A stretch of DNA of 64,000 nucleotides from NCBI GenBank assembly GCA_910584365.1, contig CAJUAF010000006.1, positions 85,197-149,196 of the forward strand, read 5' to 3'. This document shows, piece by piece, positions 26,969 to 35,900 of the stretch. Source of the DNA: an uncultured Muribaculaceae bacterium (lineage in GTDB: Bacteria > Bacteroidota > Bacteroidia > Bacteroidales > Muribaculaceae). Position numbers and translations under genes: made by a program. How positions within the stretch are numbered: position 1 is the first letter of the stretch; every line of letters begins with the position of its first letter. The notes under the pieces were generated by a model, which had not been told where the DNA came from, did not search any database, and saw only the letters and a list, made by a program, of their open reading frames with translations.

Positions 26969-29221
26969 ATGAATAAAATTTTACTCTGCGGAATTCTGGC
27001 AGCAGGATGTTGCCTGTCTTCCGGGGCCCAAAGCAAAATCAACAATGCGGGCCTGCTGCGCATCGACCAGTTCCACCGTCTGCAGGCAGAACTGGCTGAA
27101 AACGCGCCCGCCCGTGCCGCTGCTTTCAATGCCCAGACCGTGTCCGTATTCGTCACCCTCTCCGAGGGAGCAACCGCTTCCGATCTTGAGAACTGGGGCG
27201 CTACGGTAATCGACGTCGCCGGCGACATCGTTATCGTGTCTCTCCCCCTGAACCGCGTCGAGGACCTGGCCGCCCAGGACTTCGTCCGCCTCATCGACTT
27301 CGGCTACCAGGCAGCCCCCATGATGGATCAGGCACGCAAGTTCTCCTTTGTGGAAGACATCCACGCCGGTACCGCCGAAGGGATTTCCAAAGCATACAAG
27401 GGTGAGGGAGTCTACGTAGGTCTCTACGACACCGGCCTGGACCCCAACCACGTAAACTTCACCGACCACCAGGGAGTAAGCCGCGTAAAGGCCGTCTACC
27501 TGGGCCGCGGAGGAGCAGTTTCCTCCTATGACACCCCCGCCGACGTAGCCCGCTTTGACACGGACGACCGCCGGGAATCCCACGGCACACACGTGCTTGG
27601 CACCATCGCAGGCCGCACTGACGTCTCCGGAACATACGCCCGCGCCGAGAACACTTCCGCCAAAGTCGAGACCGGCAACATTCCCTACTACGGCGTAGCT
27701 CCCGAAGCCGACATCATCGTAGGCTGCGGTGACTTCGACAACGCATCCATCAACGCCGGTATCGGCGCAGTAATCGCCCGCGCCAAACGGGACGGCAAAC
27801 CCGTGGTCGTAAACCTCTCCCTGGGCCACAACCGCGGAAGTCATGACCCCCGCGAGACCGTCAACAAATATCTTGACAGCCAGGCGAAAGACGCTATCAT
27901 CGTCGTAGCGGCCGGTAACGAAGGCGGTTCGCAGATGTCCATCGAGCGCAACTTCGGCGCCGGGGGCGACATAGCCCAGACCACCATCGTCCCTGTCAGC
28001 TCCGACCCCAACCGCCCCTCGGCAAACGCCACGGCCAAGACAATCTACTCCGCCGAATTCTGGGCTGACTCCGACATACCTTTTTATGGCGAACTCTTCC
28101 TCTTCGACAAGGTAAAACAGGAGAAGATTGCAACAAAATCTTTCTCCGGCAAGTCGGGCAGCTTCACCTGGAGTACAAACAATGACCAGGTATTCAAGCA
28201 GTACTTCAACAACTCTTCGGTTTCCGCCCGCTGGGGTGTGGACGGTTCGACAGGCCGCTTCAACCTCTCGATGGACAACACGATCCAGGCTGTCGGCGCC
28301 GACGTAATCTTCGGTGTATATCTCGAAAGCGATGACGCCATGCGTATCAACGGTTACTGCGACGCCTACAACGAATATTCCGAAAGCGAAGTCCGCTTCG
28401 CCAACGCCACCGGTCTGCGTCCCTCGATAACCGGCAACGACAACGGTTCCATCAACGGTATGGCCTGCGGTTACAACACCGTATCCGTCGGCGCATGGGT
28501 ATCCCGCACGATGGTCCCCATGCTCAGCGGCCGTATGTACTCCTACAACGCCGGTTCCGGCGTAGGCTCGATTGCAGGTTTCTCCTCCCACGGACGTTCC
28601 GGCGACGGTCGTATGCTCCCCATCATTTGCGCCCCCGGCGCCCAGATCATCTCTTCCGTCAGCAGCTACTGGAGCGCCCTGGGCAACGAAAGCAACTGGA
28701 GTGCCAAAGCCGACTTCAAGGGTAAGACCTACCCCTGGTACTATATGCAGGGTACTTCGATGGCCACTCCCTTCGTGACAGGCGCCATCGCCCTCTGGCT
28801 TGAAGCATTCCCCGCCATGCGTTTCGCCGAAGTCAACCAGATTCTGGAGAAGACCGCCACGAAGGATGCCTACACCGCCACTCCCGGCGAGACCGACAAA
28901 TGGGGCTACGGCAAAATCAACGTACTCGAAGGCCTTAAGGAAGCTATCCGCATGAACGCTTCCGTAGAAAGCACCCTGGCTGACGCCGCTGACCAGAACC
29001 TGATTATCGTCGACAACGGCGGCAAGCAGTTCGAAGTAAGTTGCGCCGGTGTCAACAACCTTTCCTGCAAGCTCTTCAACCTCCAGGGTATGGAAGTGGC
29101 AGCAGCCGGTTCCGCAGACGACACTATCCTCCTGGACGCTTCGTCGGTTCAGGACGGTATCTACGTGCTGTCCGTAGACGCAGCCGGCCAGAAGCTATCC
29201 CGCAAACTGGTCATCCGGTAA
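26969..29221 (+). CDS. Secreted S8 family serine protease with T9SS-like sorting domain
   Basis: A 750-residue subtilisin-like protease with a signal peptide (MNKILLCGILAAGCCLSSGAQS). A propeptide-like region (about 30-115: VFVTLSEGATASDLENWGA) precedes the catalytic domain with triad Asp154 (YVGLYDTGLDP), His205 (ESHGTHVLGTIAG) and Ser597 (GTSMATPFVTGAIAL). A long insert between His and Ser (about 330-510) forms an extra beta-sandwich (the S8 oxyanion Asn lies near VVAAGNEGG). The last 80 residues, from VSCAGVNNLSCKLFNLQGMEV to LSRKLVIR, look like a Por-type type IX secretion signal. It is divergent from the SusCD operon. It would degrade extracellular protein or peptide; the substrate is unknown. 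Confidence 0.9.
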   Translation: MNKILLCGILAAGCCLSSGAQSKINNAGLLRIDQFHRLQAELAENAPARAAAFNAQTVSVFVTLSEGATASDLENWGATVIDVAGDIVIVSLPLNRVEDLAAQDFVRLIDFGYQAAPMMDQARKFSFVEDIHAGTAEGISKAYKGEGVYVGLYDTGLDPNHVNFTDHQGVSRVKAVYLGRGGAVSSYDTPADVARFDTDDRRESHGTHVLGTIAGRTDVSGTYARAENTSAKVETGNIPYYGVAPEADIIVGCGDFDNASINAGIGAVIARAKRDGKPVVVNLSLGHNRGSHDPRETVNKYLDSQAKDAIIVVAAGNEGGSQMSIERNFGAGGDIAQTTIVPVSSDPNRPSANATAKTIYSAEFWADSDIPFYGELFLFDKVKQEKIATKSFSGKSGSFTWSTNNDQVFKQYFNNSSVSARWGVDGSTGRFNLSMDNTIQAVGADVIFGVYLESDDAMRINGYCDAYNEYSESEVRFANATGLRPSITGNDNGSINGMACGYNTVSVGAWVSRTMVPMLSGRMYSYNAGSGVGSIAGFSSHGRSGDGRMLPIICAPGAQIISSVSSYWSALGNESNWSAKADFKGKTYPWYYMQGTSMATPFVTGAIALWLEAFPAMRFAEVNQILEKTATKDAYTATPGETDKWGYGKINVLEGLKEAIRMNASVESTLADAADQNLIIVDNGGKQFEVSCAGVNNLSCKLFNLQGMEVAAAGSADDTILLDASSVQDGIYVLSVDAAGQKLSRKLVIR

Positions 29222-29320
29222 TCCTCTCCGGAAGTTGACAAAAAATCCTCAACTCTGGCCGATTTGTCCTATATAAGACAAAACCAGACAAAAAGTTGCG
29301 GATTTTAACACAAGTTTTCG

Positions 29321-29328
29321 TAACTTTG
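29321..29328 (+). promoter_or_regulatory. -7 element of the DUF4421 gene
   Basis: TAACTTTG followed by CGG, an exact -7 box. A TTG at 29296-29298 sits 22 bases upstream as an imperfect -33. The predicted transcript start lies near 29335, which makes ATG 29336 nearly leaderless and favours ATG 29369. Confidence 0.6.
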
Positions 29329-29368
29329 CGGCCAAATGGAGAAGAGCCGCATTAAAATAAGCAATGCT

Positions 29369-30448
29369 ATGAGCCGACAGAATTCCGCAAGGACTTTTCT
29401 GGCGGCTCTTGCTATTTTCATCGCTCTCTTCTGCGGCGCCCCCCAGAAGGCGCGGGCGGACTTCCTGAACCTCGACAGCATTGCCTCCTGGGGAAAATTC
29501 CCGCGGTTCTGCGTCAACACCTACCGCTGGGGGGACCGATTCTTCAACGGCTACGACTCGACCTACGTGCAGGGCTCGGGCCACCGCCTGAACATCAAGG
29601 CCAAGGCAGACAGCTGGATGGATGTCTATGATTTCCGGTTCAAGGACCATTACAAACTGAGTTTCGAGAATCACCCCTCCACCTCTATGGGGCTGTGGCT
29701 TACGTATATGGCTGTCTCGGTGGGCTACGATGTCAACGTCAGCAAAATCTTCAACCCTTCGCAGGGTGCGAGGAAAAGGTTCGACTTCCAGTTCAACTGT
29801 ATGCTCTTCGCCGCCGAATACTATTCGATTGACAATACCGTAGGGATGACTATATCCCGCATGGGGTACCCCGACAGAATGAAGCGCGTCAGGATTAACT
29901 TCGACGGCTTCCACTCCAACAGCTGGGGACTGAATCTTTACTATTTCTTCAACCACAAGCATTATTCCCAGGCCGCAGCATTCCATTATTCAAAGATTCA
30001 GGTAAAAAGTGCCGGCTCGCTGTATGCCGGATTTGCCTACTGGCAGCAGAAATATGACATGGACTTCACCGGCGTCATGGAAGCCCTCGGGATGCCCCCC
30101 TCCCTGTCGGAGTGGGAAAACCATTACCGGGTCTCCAACAAGAATTATGCCATAAAAATCGGATATGCCTATAACTGGGTGTTCCACCCCGGATGGTGCG
30201 TGGGAATTTCCGAGGCACCGACCATCGGAATCCGGGACGGATACATCAATATGCCTCAAGAGCAGAAGACTTCTTTCTCGCTGAGCAACCGTTTCCGCGC
30301 ATCGCTGATCTATAACCGCAATAAGCGGTGGTTCTTCGGGATAGTGGGAAACGTCGATACCGGACTCGTATACGACAAGCAGCACACACTACTCTCCAAT
30401 AATTTCTCCCTCGAAGCCTCGGCCGGATTCCGGTTTGACATCTGGTAA
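29369..30448 (+). CDS. DUF4421 family exported protein
   Basis: Starting at ATG 29369 (MSRQNSARTFLAALAIFIAL...KARA) the protein has 359 residues and a typical signal peptide; an ATG 33 bases upstream is in frame but abuts the likely transcript start. The mature part has the DUF4421 hallmarks: FCVNTYRWGDRFFNGYDSTYVQGSG near the N-terminus, a GLWLTYMAVSVGYDVN strand, and many Tyr/Phe-rich alternating strands ending EASAGFRFDIW, as in an outer-membrane barrel. DUF4421 is widespread in Bacteroidales and lacks an assigned function. The following small gene begins five bases after its stop. Confidence 0.8.
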   Translation: MSRQNSARTFLAALAIFIALFCGAPQKARADFLNLDSIASWGKFPRFCVNTYRWGDRFFNGYDSTYVQGSGHRLNIKAKADSWMDVYDFRFKDHYKLSFENHPSTSMGLWLTYMAVSVGYDVNVSKIFNPSQGARKRFDFQFNCMLFAAEYYSIDNTVGMTISRMGYPDRMKRVRINFDGFHSNSWGLNLYYFFNHKHYSQAAAFHYSKIQVKSAGSLYAGFAYWQQKYDMDFTGVMEALGMPPSLSEWENHYRVSNKNYAIKIGYAYNWVFHPGWCVGISEAPTIGIRDGYINMPQEQKTSFSLSNRFRASLIYNRNKRWFFGIVGNVDTGLVYDKQHTLLSNNFSLEASAGFRFDIW

Positions 30449-30453
30449 CGCCA

Positions 30454-30813
30454 ATGAAACCGATGACCCACAGCGAAATACGCGGCACCCTCCTGTTACT
30501 GGCCCTGCTTCTGGCCATCGTGGGCGCCACGGCCCTTTGGCGCGGGCGCACATCCGGAGAGGCAGCCGAAAGGCATCTTGAAGTAGCTGGCAGTGTCAAT
30601 GCCGATTCCCTGCTGCTTGAGCGTCAGGTCCGGAAAATGGAAACTGAAGATTCTCTCGGACACCAGAAAAGGCACCTCCAGCGGAACTCCCCCGACAGTA
30701 CATCTCTCGGGAGCCGTTCCCAGCGCCGTGCAGAACGGAAACGCCGGCCGCTCCCCTCCCCTGCCCCGAGTCCGCTGGACCGACCAGCTCCAGTCTCCTC
30801 CTCCGCAAACTGA
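30454..30813 (+). CDS. Small single-pass membrane protein, unknown
   Basis: A 119-codon frame starting five bases after the DUF4421 stop; a second ATG at 30463 is equally possible. Residues 10-30 (GTLLLLALLLAIVGATALW) form one membrane span, followed by a charged, basic and proline-rich tail with many Arg. The membrane segment and tight spacing support a real, co-transcribed gene, but the tail has the loose composition of non-coding sequence and I know no family. The true 3' part could be shorter or frameshifted. Confidence 0.4.
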   Translation: MKPMTHSEIRGTLLLLALLLAIVGATALWRGRTSGEAAERHLEVAGSVNADSLLLERQVRKMETEDSLGHQKRHLQRNSPDSTSLGSRSQRRAERKRRPLPSPAPSPLDRPAPVSSSAN

Positions 30814-30899
30814 TTCCGGGGATTATCATACAAAAAAACTTCCCCGAAAAAAACGTCCACCATCCGAACCATTCCGACGGCACCATCACCATCCGGGCG

Positions 30900-30943
30900 A
30901 AAAAAGGCGATGTGCCAAAATTCTGAATTTTGACACACCGCCT
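30900..30943. terminator. Strong inverted repeat between convergent genes
   Basis: A near-perfect 17-bp stem (30906-30922 with 30926-30942; GGCG-TGTG-CAAAATT arms with two mismatches) with six A on its left, which become a U-tract on the minus strand after the winged-helix gene, and AT-rich sequence on the right. It probably terminates both transcripts. Confidence 0.75.
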
Positions 30944-30995
30944 AAATATGATCTGACTGTTTATCCGGCCATTGACCGGACAACAGACAATCTGC

Positions 30996-31217
30996 TTACT
31001 TATCCTGTACGAGGGCGAAAAGAAGATCCTTCTCATCATCGGGATTGGTCTGAATCTCGACCTTCCCTTCGCGGGCCAGCCAGCCCACAGCTGCGAAAAT
31101 CTCTTCTTTCTTGAGTTTGGTCTCCTTTTTGAGCTGTTTGAAGCCAACGACTACATCCTTGTCGTTGAGGGCGGTCCAAACCAGGCCGGCCCAGGTTCCA
31201 ATTGCTTCTGCGTTCAT
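30996..31217 (-). CDS. Small winged-helix (DUF2582-like) protein
   Basis: A 73-residue cytosolic protein starting at ATG 31217 (MNAEAIGTWAGLVWTAL). It fits the winged helix-turn-helix family PF10771 (DUF2582): an N-terminal helix with GxxAGxVWxAL, a recognition-like helix KKEETKLKKEEIFAAVGWLAREG, and a two-strand wing KVEIQTN...LLFALV. Members are small putative DNA-binding proteins of Bacteroidota with unknown targets. The frame is open for another 58 codons upstream, but that part runs through the promoter and an AT-rich leader. The gene stands alone. Confidence 0.85.
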   Translation of the reverse strand: MNAEAIGTWAGLVWTALNDKDVVVGFKQLKKETKLKKEEIFAAVGWLAREGKVEIQTNPDDEKDLLFALVQDK

Positions 31218-31331
31218 TGTTAATTGAATTAAACTATTATACATCTGAAACGGAATCGAGGATTGCGGCAACACAGGATTCCGTTCCCAAAAATTGCTCT
31301 CAGTTTGAATTATTTGGCTACCGTTGCACTG

Positions 31332-31339
31332 CAAAATTA
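31332..31339 (-). promoter_or_regulatory. -7 element of the winged-helix gene
   Basis: The minus strand reads TAATTTTG followed by CAG, matching TAnnTTTG; the leader would be about 108 bases. No TTTG at the -33 distance. Confidence 0.45.
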
Positions 31340-31442
31340 TGTAATTTTTTGAAAATAACCTAATTAAGCGGATGCATTTTTTGCCATTCATTTCTATAAC
31401 AATCTACAATCCCCTAATGTTCAACCCCTTACAGAGACATAA

Positions 31443-32369
31443 TTATTTTATGTCAATGTCGTTTTTTTCTAACTGTTCGACGCATTCCTGTAATTTCATC
31501 GTCAGATGGGCCGCTCCTACATCCGTATTCAGATGCATCAGATCGGCAAAATCATTGTCGGTGAAAGTAGTGTCACGGAATAGATTGATCACCGCCACTC
31601 CATATTGCTGCCGCAGCATTTCGACGCGCCGCAGCATTTCCTTCTCCTGGGCTTCACTGACAAAATCCAGGAACCGGCGCGACACCGGCGGAATATACAA
31701 AATAACTTTTACCGAATGCAGGCAGCACAAATCCAACAAAGCCGCATACTCCCGGTAATTCGTTTCAAGCCACCGCCAGTCAGACGCCGTCTGTACAGTG
31801 GCAATCAGGGTATTTTCTTTCCAGTCCGGTTTCCGAACAGCCAAAACAGGCATCATGGAGTGGCCTAAAGAATCAGCTGCAATCGGAGAGATCACCCAGG
31901 GCAACAGTTTCGTCCGGACTTCATCCGGATAGAAAATCTGGAGACCGTAACGCGAGAATAATGAGTATTTGTCAGTCCCGAAATCCGTTCCGAGAAAAAT
32001 CCATCTCGGATTATAATCCTTGTCCGCAGGGCAATCAAACAAAGAGAAATACGACATTTCCAGGATGACTCTCTTCAGATGCGGCATCTTGTCTATGCTG
32101 GCTTTAAAAATATGATAGTTCATGGAAATATCATGACTGTTAAACGCTACATTAAAAGCATCGTCAAGAGTCCATACGGCCGGAGAAACACCCCAGAAAG
32201 TAACAGAAGAACCCATGAAGAGGGTTTCTATATCTTTCCCATGATTCTGAATATACCTGCTCTTTTCGGAATAAAGATTGGAGGAATTTCGGGAAACACA
32301 CTCAATTCCGGCCAAACCGAGGATTATCAGCAGTCCAAAAATAAACAGATTGACAACAAATCTCCTCAT
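31443..32369 (-). CDS. SGNH-like membrane-anchored acyltransferase/esterase partner of an MBOAT protein
   Basis: A 308-residue protein with one N-terminal membrane anchor (about 4-22) and an extracytoplasmic domain. It shows an SGNH-type block I, LFMGSSVTFWG (Ser about residue 53), and a C-terminal DLMHLNTDVGAAHLT with the Asp-x-x-His pair expected of the family's block V. Such proteins (AlgJ/AlgX, DltD, PatB relatives) work with MBOAT proteins to O-acylate extracellular polymers. The MBOAT gene ends three bases upstream, so translation is coupled. The acceptor (exopolysaccharide, LPS, peptidoglycan or protein) is not revealed. Both genes are much richer in A+T than the surrounding chromosome, which suggests acquisition. 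Confidence 0.7.
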   Translation of the reverse strand: MRRFVVNLFIFGLLIILGLAGIECVSRNSSNLYSEKSRYIQNHGKDIETLFMGSSVTFWGVSPAVWTLDDAFNVAFNSHDISMNYHIFKASIDKMPHLKRVILEMSYFSLFDCPADKDYNPRWIFLGTDFGTDKYSLFSRYGLQIFYPDEVRTKLLPWVISPIAADSLGHSMMPVLAVRKPDWKENTLIATVQTASDWRWLETNYREYAALLDLCCLHSVKVILYIPPVSRRFLDFVSEAQEKEMLRRVEMLRQQYGVAVINLFRDTTFTDNDFADLMHLNTDVGAAHLTMKLQECVEQLEKNDIDIK

Positions 32370-32372
32370 GAT

Positions 32373-33797
32373 TCAGAATTGAAAATAGATAAATGCCTGC
32401 TCCGTACCAGCCATGACGAATGTCAGCATCGTCAAAACCCAATAGAAAGACCATCTGACACTTCTGTATCTCAAAAGTCCTTTTGCCGGAAAATCCAATC
32501 CAAAAGAACGTTTCCGATTCAGAAATTCAAATGTCATCATTATCATTACGGCCACAAGACATGGCCAAAAACGTATCATATCTACTCGTTCGCCGGGTGC
32601 GAAGATAGCAAGCTTGTATAAGTATATAGCATTTCCGTAAACAGAATATGACCTGAATATAATCCAGCCAATCACAATAAAACAAAAGGTGACAAAAACA
32701 GCGGCACCTTTATACCAGACACGTATCCCCTCTCTCCGGAAGTATTTGTCAATCAGTATCAGTATCGCTATAAGGACACCATTATACAATCCCCACAATA
32801 TATAAGTATATCTGGCTCCATGCCACAATCCGGACAAGGCAAAGACAATCAATATATTGAATATCATTCTTGCCATCCCCTTACGATTGCCCCCCAAAGG
32901 AAGATATACATAGTCTCTGAACCACGATTGCAACGTAATATGCCAACGTCGCCAGAATTCTTTGATATTTTTGGAAAAATAAGGAAGCCTGAAATTTTCT
33001 GACAGACGGATACCTAATAAACGTCCACATCCGACAGCTATATCACAGTAGCCTGAAAAGTCTCCGTAAATCTGGAATGTGAAAAAGACAGCGCCCAACA
33101 AAAGCGAAAAAGCGTCCAGCTCCTCGAAACGCACAAAGGTCTGATTAACAAAAATCGCACAGTTATCAGCAACGACCATCTTCTTGAATAATCCCCAAAG
33201 GATCCGTTTCATACCTTCGACGCCTTCCCGATAACTGAATTCACGTTTACACTGAAATTGTGGTAACAGCCTGTCCGCCTTTTCAATAGGACCTGCGACC
33301 ATCTGCGGGAAGAAACTCATGAAAGCGAAAAATGATATAATATCCCTGGTAGGCGCAATGTTATTGCGATAGACATCAATTGTATATCCGAGGGCCTGAA
33401 ATGTAAAGAAACTTATGCCAACCGGCAGAACAAGGTTAAGAGATACCCAGTCAAGGGTTATTCCGAAACAAGCAGCCAGTTTCACGGTGCTTAGCGTAAA
33501 GAAATCGAGATATTTGTACACGCACAATACGCCGACGTTAATAGCGACTGCACTCCATAATATTATTCTTTTTATACTGGCCGACGTCCTGAATTTTCCA
33601 AGCAAAAGGCCGCTGCAGAAACTGCACAGGGTGTATCCCCCAAGAAGAAACATATATCTCCAGTCCCACCAGCCATAGAACACATAGCTCGCCGCCACGA
33701 CAAATAGATTTTGCCACCGGACCCACCTCCGGAGAGCCCAGTAAAGGAAGAACACAATCGGCAAAAAGATCAGAAATTCTAAAGAAACAAAGTGCAT
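32373..33797 (-). CDS. MBOAT family membrane-bound O-acyltransferase (AlgI/DltB-like)
   Basis: A 474-residue polytopic inner-membrane protein. The start ATG 33797 (MHFVSLEFLIFLPIVFFLYW) matches the usual N-terminus; six more upstream codons are open. MBOAT landmarks are the conserved KEFWRRWHITLQSWFRDYVYLPLGG with an invariant His region and the second catalytic His in ALSGLWHGARYTYILWG. The FFPQMVAGPIEKADRLLPQ segment is typical of the AlgI subfamily. It transfers an acyl (usually acetyl) group across the membrane to the SGNH partner encoded next. The AT-rich composition is shared with that partner. Confidence 0.92.
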   Translation of the reverse strand: MHFVSLEFLIFLPIVFFLYWALRRWVRWQNLFVVAASYVFYGWWDWRYMFLLGGYTLCSFCSGLLLGKFRTSASIKRIILWSAVAINVGVLCVYKYLDFFTLSTVKLAACFGITLDWVSLNLVLPVGISFFTFQALGYTIDVYRNNIAPTRDIISFFAFMSFFPQMVAGPIEKADRLLPQFQCKREFSYREGVEGMKRILWGLFKKMVVADNCAIFVNQTFVRFEELDAFSLLLGAVFFTFQIYGDFSGYCDIAVGCGRLLGIRLSENFRLPYFSKNIKEFWRRWHITLQSWFRDYVYLPLGGNRKGMARMIFNILIVFALSGLWHGARYTYILWGLYNGVLIAILILIDKYFRREGIRVWYKGAAVFVTFCFIVIGWIIFRSYSVYGNAIYLYKLAIFAPGERVDMIRFWPCLVAVMIMMTFEFLNRKRSFGLDFPAKGLLRYRSVRWSFYWVLTMLTFVMAGTEQAFIYFQF

Positions 33798-33824
33798 CTT
33801 CCGGAGATTTTTCAAAAGTCAGCA

Positions 33825-33832
33825 CAAAGTTA
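33825..33832 (-). promoter_or_regulatory. -7 element of the MBOAT/SGNH operon
   Basis: The minus strand reads TAACTTTG, exact consensus; the transcript would start about 20 bases before ATG 33797. It is only 22 bases from the -7 box of the divergent rsgA gene (33855-33862), so the two core promoters overlap and may exclude each other. Confidence 0.55.
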
Positions 33833-33854
33833 AGTATTTATCCCGGGATTTTCA

Positions 33855-33862
33855 TAATTTTG
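33855..33862 (+). promoter_or_regulatory. -7 element of rsgA
   Basis: TAATTTTG matches TAnnTTTG; the leader before ATG 33884 would be about 15 bases. The -33 region falls inside the divergent promoter and has no TTTG. Confidence 0.5.
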
Positions 33863-33883
33863 CATTATAAAGAAAACTATCCG

Positions 33884-34873
33884 ATGAAAAAAGACAAAAA
33901 CTCCACGCTGGTTAAAACCGACATCGCCGAACGGACTGAAGGACTGGTTATCAAGACAACCGGTTCGAGCTATGAGGTGCTGCCCGACGGAGGAGGTGCG
34001 ACACTGGCCTGCAAGGTCAAGGGTAATTTCAGACTGAAAGGAATCCGGACCACAAACCCGGTGACGGTCGGTGACCGGGTCACCGCACTGGTGAATCCCG
34101 ACGGCTCGGCCTACATTACGGCAATTCAGCCGCGCAAGAACTACATTATACGCCGGGCAAGCAATCTGTCGAAAGAGGCGAGCATCCTGGCTGCCAATCT
34201 CGACGGCGCAATGCTCGTGGCCACGCTGAAACATCCGGTGACCTCGACAACATTCATTGACCGTTTCCTCGCCACGGCCGAGGCATATCAGGTCAAGGCT
34301 ACCCTGGTCATCAATAAGACCGACCTGCTCGACACGCCCGAAGACCGGGAGCTGCTGGAAGCCGTAACATATCTATATGACTCAATCGGATATCCCGTCA
34401 TCCAGGTATCGGCGAAATCAGGCGAGGGACTCCGGCGGCTGCAGGATGCGCTGAAAGAAAAAGTGACGCTGATGTCGGGAAATTCAGGTGTGGGGAAAAG
34501 TACGCTGATCAATGCCCTGATTCCGGGGCTGGATCTCAGGACGGCGGCAATATCAGATGTGCATGACCAGGGAACCCACACTACTACATTTTCCGAGATG
34601 TTTCCCCTCCCCGAAGGCGGCTGGATAATCGACACCCCGGGAGTGCGCGGATTCGGCACCATCGAAATCGGCGCCCAGGAGGCTTCGCATTATTTTCCGG
34701 AAATTTTCCGAATCTCCGGTGACTGCCGTTTCAACAACTGCACCCACACCCATGAGCCGGGATGCGCCGTCCTGGCGGCTCTGGAGGAAAACCATATCGC
34801 CCGTTCCCGCTATAATTCCTATATTTCGATTCTTCAGGATTCCGAAGAAGGCAAATACCGCGCTCCTTTCTGA
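33884..34873 (+). CDS. rsgA: Ribosome small subunit-dependent GTPase RsgA
   Basis: A 329-residue circularly permuted GTPase starting at ATG 33884 (MKKDKNSTLVKTDI). It has an N-terminal OB fold (about 20-85), GTPase motifs in the permuted order G4 (VINKTD), G1 (GNSGVGKST) and G3 (DTPGVRGFG), and a C-terminal zinc knuckle built from CRFNNCTHTHEPGC. RsgA binds the 30S subunit late in maturation and releases RbfA on GTP hydrolysis. All family residues are in place. The eight-codon upstream extension overlaps the promoter and is rejected as a start. Confidence 0.95.
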   Translation: MKKDKNSTLVKTDIAERTEGLVIKTTGSSYEVLPDGGGATLACKVKGNFRLKGIRTTNPVTVGDRVTALVNPDGSAYITAIQPRKNYIIRRASNLSKEASILAANLDGAMLVATLKHPVTSTTFIDRFLATAEAYQVKATLVINKTDLLDTPEDRELLEAVTYLYDSIGYPVIQVSAKSGEGLRRLQDALKEKVTLMSGNSGVGKSTLINALIPGLDLRTAAISDVHDQGTHTTTFSEMFPLPEGGWIIDTPGVRGFGTIEIGAQEASHYFPEIFRISGDCRFNNCTHTHEPGCAVLAALEENHIARSRYNSYISILQDSEEGKYRAPF

Positions 34874-34968
34874 GGGAGCGTCTTCCAGCGGGATGTTCCG
34901 GAAGGCTGCTATCCGCCCCACACGACCGGGAAGCGAGGCAGTCTCAAAAAAACAGGTAATAACGGAAC

Positions 34969-35766
34969 TCAATCATTGAAATTGCTGGAAAAAATCGAAT
35001 CGACTTTTTCGTTAATAAGCAAATCAAGCAAGTCGATTGAGACCGCCGGGGGAAGCGCACCCGACGCGGATGTTTCCGCCGGCGCTGCGTCCGGAATTCC
35101 GGCGGATGCCGGTGCGGGAACAGGAGCGGATGCCGTCAGGTCCTCCGGGACCGGAGGGAGCGACGGCGCAGGGGGGAGCGAAATCTTCCCTCCCTTGCCG
35201 CGGTTCAACGCCGCGTAAGCCCGCGGAGCGCCGTCGACGCGCGCTCCGGTAAAATAACGGTCACCCCAGTAACCGGAATCAAAACCGCTGACCATCACCC
35301 CCCGCGAGGAGGAAGCGTGAATCATGCGCCCCTGCCCGATATACAGCCCGACATGAGAGACCTTATCCTCCTTTTTCCCGGGCGCGAAGAACACCAGGTC
35401 GCCCGGACGCATCTTGTTACGCGCTACGGGGGTACAATATCGAACCTGGTCGCGGGTCGTCCGCGGAATCTTCAGTTCGCACACATTATTGAACACGCTC
35501 ATAACCAGCCCCGAACAGTCGGTCCCCTGTTTCGAGGCTCCGCCATATACATAGCGGGTCCCCAGCCACCCCCCGGCTTCAGAAATCAGCGCGCGCGCCA
35601 TCGGGTCGTCAATCTCCCGGAGACAATCCTCCAGGGTCAGACGGTCGCGGCGCGGATCATAGGTCTGACCGCCCCCGGATGCCGACTGCCTGGACTTGCA
35701 TCCGGTCAGCGACGCCAGAGCGGCTATGACGGCAAACAATATGAGGAACTTTCTGTGTAGCGACAT
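34969..35766 (-). CDS. NlpC/P60 family lipoprotein (cell-wall cysteine peptidase)
   Basis: A 265-residue lipoprotein with signal peptide and lipobox LTGC (Cys23), then an NlpC/P60 domain (about 55-185) with catalytic Cys84 (TDCSGLVMS), His138 (VSHVGLYIG) and His150 (MIHASS). Enzymes of this type cleave gamma-D-Glu-diaminopimelate bonds in peptidoglycan stem peptides. A proline/alanine-rich tail (about 195-245) ends in a short acidic/hydrophobic helix. It is likely periplasmic, anchored in the inner or outer membrane, and acts in cell-wall turnover. A complete promoter is present upstream; the convergent rsgA gene ends 95 bases away. Confidence 0.92.
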   Translation of the reverse strand: MSLHRKFLILFAVIAALASLTGCKSRQSASGGGQTYDPRRDRLTLEDCLREIDDPMARALISEAGGWLGTRYVYGGASKQGTDCSGLVMSVFNNVCELKIPRTTRDQVRYCTPVARNKMRPGDLVFFAPGKKEDKVSHVGLYIGQGRMIHASSSRGVMVSGFDSGYWGDRYFTGARVDGAPRAYAALNRGKGGKISLPPAPSLPPVPEDLTASAPVPAPASAGIPDAAPAETSASGALPPAVSIDLLDLLINEKVDSIFSSNFND

Positions 35767-35778
35767 AATTTTATCTCA

Positions 35779-35810
35779 CAAATATACTTGTTTTAAACCG
35801 CGGCTGCAAA
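35779..35810 (-). promoter_or_regulatory. Promoter of the NlpC/P60 gene
   Basis: The minus strand shows TTTG (35807-35810), a 20-base spacer and TATATTTG (35779-35786); the leader is very short (about 8 bases before ATG 35766). Confidence 0.7.
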
Positions 35811-35900
35811 CTTCCACGTATTTTTTTCGACAATTATGCAACTTTTTGCCAAACTTCACACTCTAATCGGGTACATCAAAAGAAACAACATTCCAAAATC

